Source: Mycolicibacterium sp. ND9-15
Lineage (GTDB): Bacteria; Actinomycetota; Actinomycetes; Mycobacteriales; Mycobacteriaceae
Direction of reading: 5' to 3'
Length of the DNA stretch: 64,000 nt
NCBI RefSeq assembly: GCF_035918395.1
Contig: NZ_CP142362.1
Coordinates: 4,005,501-4,069,500, forward strand
Part shown: in pieces, positions 61,625 to 64,000 of the stretch
Numbering within the stretch: the first letter of the stretch is position 1
Layout of the letters: every line of letters starts with the position of its first letter
Made by a program: the position numbers and the translations under genes
The notes under the pieces: generated by a model
Databases searched by the model: none
Told to the model about the DNA's origin: nothing
Seen by the model: the letters and a program-made list of their open reading frames with translations, nothing else

Positions 61625-62407
61625 ATGTACATCGAGTACGAGGTCGCCGACCGCATCGCGACCATCACCCTGAACCGGCCTGAAGCCGCCAACGCGCAGA
61701 ACCCCGAGCTGCTCGACGAACTCGACGCCGCATGGACCCGCGCGGCCGAGGACGCGGAGGTTTCGGTGATCGTGTTGCGCGCCAACGGGAAGCACTTCTC
61801 GGCCGGTCACGACCTGCGCGGCGGGGGACCCGTGCCGGACAAGATCACGCTCGACTTCATCGTCCAGCACGAGGCCAAGCGCTATCTGGAGTACACGCTG
61901 CGCTGGCGCAATGTGCCCAAGCCGTCGATCGCCGCGGTTCAGGGTCGCTGCATCTCCGGTGGGCTGCTGTTGTGCTGGCCGTGCGATCTGATCATCGCGG
62001 CCGACGACGCTCAGTTCTCCGACCCGGTGGTGTTGATGGGAATCGGCGGAGTCGAATACCACGGCCACACCTGGGAACTCGGACCGCGCAAGGCCAAGGA
62101 GATTCTGTTCACCGGTAGGGCGATGACGGCCGAGGAGGTGGCCGGCACCGGCATGGTGAACAAGGTGGTGCCCCGCGATCAGCTGGATTCGGAGACCAGG
62201 GCGCTGGCCGAACAGATCGCGAAGATGCCGCCGTTCGCGCTGCGCCAGGCCAAGCGCGCGGTGAACCAGACGCTGGACGTGCAGGGTTTCTACGCCGCCA
62301 TTCAGTCGGTGTTCGATATCCATCAGACTGGCCACGGCAACGCGCTGAGCGTGAGCGGATGGCCGGTGCTGGTGAACCTCGACGAAATGAAAGCCAGCAT
62401 CAAGTAG
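61625..62407 (+). CDS. Enoyl-CoA hydratase/isomerase family protein
   Basis: A 260-residue crotonase with RPEAANAQN, GKHFSAGHDLRG and VQGRCISGGLLLCWPCDLI. The usual catalytic glutamate pair is not obvious; the region reads SDPVVLMGIGGVEYHGH. AGAAGGACTGC precedes the ATG. It follows the frameshifted FadE by 12 bp and shares its operator. Confidence 0.88.
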   Translation: MYIEYEVADRIATITLNRPEAANAQNPELLDELDAAWTRAAEDAEVSVIVLRANGKHFSAGHDLRGGGPVPDKITLDFIVQHEAKRYLEYTLRWRNVPKPSIAAVQGRCISGGLLLCWPCDLIIAADDAQFSDPVVLMGIGGVEYHGHTWELGPRKAKEILFTGRAMTAEEVAGTGMVNKVVPRDQLDSETRALAEQIAKMPPFALRQAKRAVNQTLDVQGFYAAIQSVFDIHQTGHGNALSVSGWPVLVNLDEMKASIK

Positions 62408-62414
62408 TTCGTTG

Positions 62415-62475
62415 GCGCGAGCGTGCGTGTCGCCACACGACACGCCGCTGACTTTCGGCACTTTGCGCGCGTTCA
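62415..62475 (-). repeat. REP-like palindromic element, minus orientation
   Basis: The sequence GCGCGAGCGTGCGTGT opens a copy of the element found at 19747-19943 and 63451-63513, in reverse orientation. It fills the gap between crotonase and the convergent AbiEi/DUF559 gene and reaches its stop codon. Confidence 0.55.
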
Positions 62476-63360
62476 CGCCGCACGAGCGCGACGAAGTTGC
62501 CGGTCGACCCGCGCGACGAAGTCCCACGTTCGATGACGCACGTCGTCGAAGACGATCGCGATGACGGTCCAATCGATGTCCTGTAACGCGAGTCGACGAC
62601 GACGGTCGTTGCGCACCGCTTCCGGATCGCTGTGCCAGTCGACGCCGTCGTACTCCACCGCGACGCAATGCTCGGGCCATGCGAAGTCCAGGCGCCGCAG
62701 TTCACCGTTGCCGTCGACGATCTCGTACTGCAATTCCGGCATCGGCAACCCGCCGTCGATCATCGCCAGCCGTGCCTCACTTTCCATGGGCGACTGGACG
62801 CGTGCGTCGGCGAGGGCGAGAAGATCGCGTACCGCGACGACGCCGCGCCGACCCGCCTGTTGGATTGCGGAGCGCCACAACTCACCGCGGGTGCATGTGC
62901 CCGAGCGAAGCGCGGCGTCGAGTGTTGCAAGCGCGCGGGGCCGACGCAGCGCGCGGGCCACTTCGACCGCGGTCCATGACGGCGACGTTGCGTGTCTCCC
63001 AGCCGCCGCCACCAGCGGCGCGCCGTCGCGGCGGTGCACGACCAGACCCTCGACGGAGCGCAGTTGATGACCGGGCGGATTGAGCACGTGAAGTTCGGCA
63101 GGTTCCTCGGTGTCGAAGCCGAACAGCGCTGCGGCTGTGGCCAGGCATACTGGGACGCTGGTGCCACACGACAGGTCGAGGCCGCGAAGCCGCAGCTCAT
63201 CCGTCGGCTCACCGAGACAGTAGATTCCATGCCAAATGCGCTCCAGGGACCGTCTTTTCAGTACCGACTCGAACTCGTACCGGGGGACGACCGCCAAGAT
63301 CTGGCCGCTGGTCGCCACTCCACCTTGCTCTTCGAACAACTGCTTCAGCGCTGCATCCAT
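62473..63360 (-). CDS. AbiEi-like N-domain / DUF559 nuclease-fold protein
   Basis: A 295-residue protein. Residues 1-70 resemble the winged-helix AbiEi antitoxin-like domain (GGVATSGQILAVVPRYEF, RIWHGIYCLG). Residues 200-285 resemble a DUF559/Vsr-type endonuclease fold (ESEARLAMIDGGLPMPELQ, RRLDFAWPEHCVAVEYDG). Such stand-alone genes are common in mycobacteria; function is unsettled. No cognate toxin gene is adjacent. Confidence 0.8.
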   Translation of the reverse strand: MDAALKQLFEEQGGVATSGQILAVVPRYEFESVLKRRSLERIWHGIYCLGEPTDELRLRGLDLSCGTSVPVCLATAAALFGFDTEEPAELHVLNPPGHQLRSVEGLVVHRRDGAPLVAAAGRHATSPSWTAVEVARALRRPRALATLDAALRSGTCTRGELWRSAIQQAGRRGVVAVRDLLALADARVQSPMESEARLAMIDGGLPMPELQYEIVDGNGELRRLDFAWPEHCVAVEYDGVDWHSDPEAVRNDRRRRLALQDIDWTVIAIVFDDVRHRTWDFVARVDRQLRRARAA

Positions 63361-63450
63361 AGCGGCAATCGTCGGTCCGGCCGAGCAGTGCCGGTGACGC
63401 TAGGAGCTCACCCTGTGGATGAATCCGGAGTTGTGCACAATCGGTGCGGG

Positions 63451-63513
63451 ACGAGCGTGCGCAAAGCGATGAAATTCCGCGGCGTGCCGTGTGCAAACAC
63501 GCACGCTCGCGCA
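63451..63513 (+). repeat. REP-like palindromic element, plus orientation
   Basis: ACGAGCGTGCGCAA at the left and GTGCAAACACGCACGCTCGC at the right match the copy at 19880-19943 closely. It lies between the DUF559 gene's promoter region and the end of the FadE gene. Confidence 0.6.
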
Positions 63514-63519
63514 AACGAG

Positions 63520-64000
63520 TTACAGCTGCGCGAGGCGGGGGGCCGAGCCGCGCGCCCGCAAGCCCGCACCGGCCTTCTTGGTGAGTTCGCGTGAGCTGCC
63601 GAGCAATCCGTCGAGCACGAGTGCCCGCTTGATGTGGCGATGCAGATCGTGCTCGGCGGTGAAGCCGATGCCGCCGAGCACCTGCTGGCAGTGCTTGGCC
63701 GCGGTCAGCGCCGCCTTGCCCGCCGCCGCCTTGGCCAGCATCGCGGTCAGGTCCGCGCTTTCCGTTCCCGGCAGGCCCAGCGTCGCCTCGGCGCCTTCGA
63801 TGGCCACCAGCGTCTCGGCCAACCGGTGCCGGATGGCCTGGAAGGACGCGATCGGCTTGCCGAACTGGACCCGATCCAGCGCATGCTGACGGGCCAGAAC
63901 CAGCATCGCCCTGGCCGAACCGACCAGCCACCAGCCCACCGCGCGTCGCGCCTCGCCCATCCGCATCAGCTCGCCGTCGGGCACCCGGCGCAACGGCAGG
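63520..64000 (-). CDS. Acyl-CoA dehydrogenase (FadE), C-terminal part; 5' end outside window
   Basis: About 160 residues of the C-terminal helical domain of an acyl-CoA dehydrogenase: VGWWLVGSARAMLVLARQHALDR with VQFGKPIASFQAIRHRLAE and QQVLGGIGFTAEHDLHRHIK, which precedes a carboxy tail LGSSRELTKKAG. The gene enters from beyond base 64000. The pattern is that of FadE subunits in heteromeric enzymes. Confidence 0.9.
   Translation of the reverse strand, partial: LPLRRVPDGELMRMGEARRAVGWWLVGSARAMLVLARQHALDRVQFGKPIASFQAIRHRLAETLVAIEGAEATLGLPGTESADLTAMLAKAAAGKAALTAAKHCQQVLGGIGFTAEHDLHRHIKRALVLDGLLGSSRELTKKAGAGLRARGSAPRLAQL

Overview
The window is high-GC actinobacterial DNA with clear mycobacterial habits: dense runs of FadD, FadE, crotonase and SDR genes, a wax-ester-synthase-type acyltransferase, a mycofactocin-type SDR, LLM (F420/FMN) oxidoreductases, many GTG/TTG starts and 4-bp ATGA or GTGA overlaps. 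A soil Mycolicibacterium-like organism is the best guess. No replication, rRNA, tRNA, phage or IS genes were seen. The content is almost wholly catabolic. No gene-free gap exceeds 300 bases.

Layout. (1) 1-5451 (+): the tail of a NorQ/CbbQ-type AAA ATPase, a 42-residue membrane peptide, two unrecognised membrane proteins, two DapB-like dehydrogenases, a VOC protein, two cytochrome P450 genes reduced to their ends, and an ERG2/sigma-1-type sterol isomerase homologue. (2) 10943-5470 (-): SDR, FadD, small protein, class III cyclase and MFS transporter in one operon. (3) 11155-15277 (+): large and small subunits of a B12-dependent acyl-CoA mutase, LLM oxidoreductase and CoA transferase, followed by a convergent ferredoxin. 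(4) 15692-19730 (+): FadD, two FadE, crotonase. (5) 19948-22828: SDR (-), then thiolase and MeaB (+). (6) 22783-25958: TetR (-) and four membrane proteins including COX3- and COX4-like subunits with no catalytic subunit. (7) 25955-28374 (-): FAD dehydrogenase and IclR regulator. (8) 28516-49117 (+): a 19-gene collinear run starting with MhpC-, MhpA- and MhpB-like genes and continuing through a KstD-like flavoprotein, LLM enzyme, SDRs, hydrolases, P450/ferredoxin, amidohydrolase, an M24 pair, crotonase and a double CoA transferase. (9) 49196-64000: short divergent operons for SDRs, acyltransferase/FadD, WS/DGAT, a P450-SDR-kinase operon, a TetR regulator, a frameshifted FadE with a crotonase, an AbiEi/DUF559 protein and a partial FadE.

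The main discovery candidate is a shared operator, GAGAAT-N3-ATTCTC, in seven intergenic regions spread over 50 kb. It sits at the promoters of regions 2, 3, 4, 5, 8 and most of 9. Its best, perfectly symmetric copy lies between the TetR gene at 59599-60315 and the divergent FadE. I infer one TetR-controlled regulon that joins aromatic meta-cleavage chemistry (MhpA/MhpB) to CoA activation, beta-oxidation and a B12 carbon-skeleton rearrangement, as expected for a branched or polycyclic substrate. The substrate cannot be read from the sequence.
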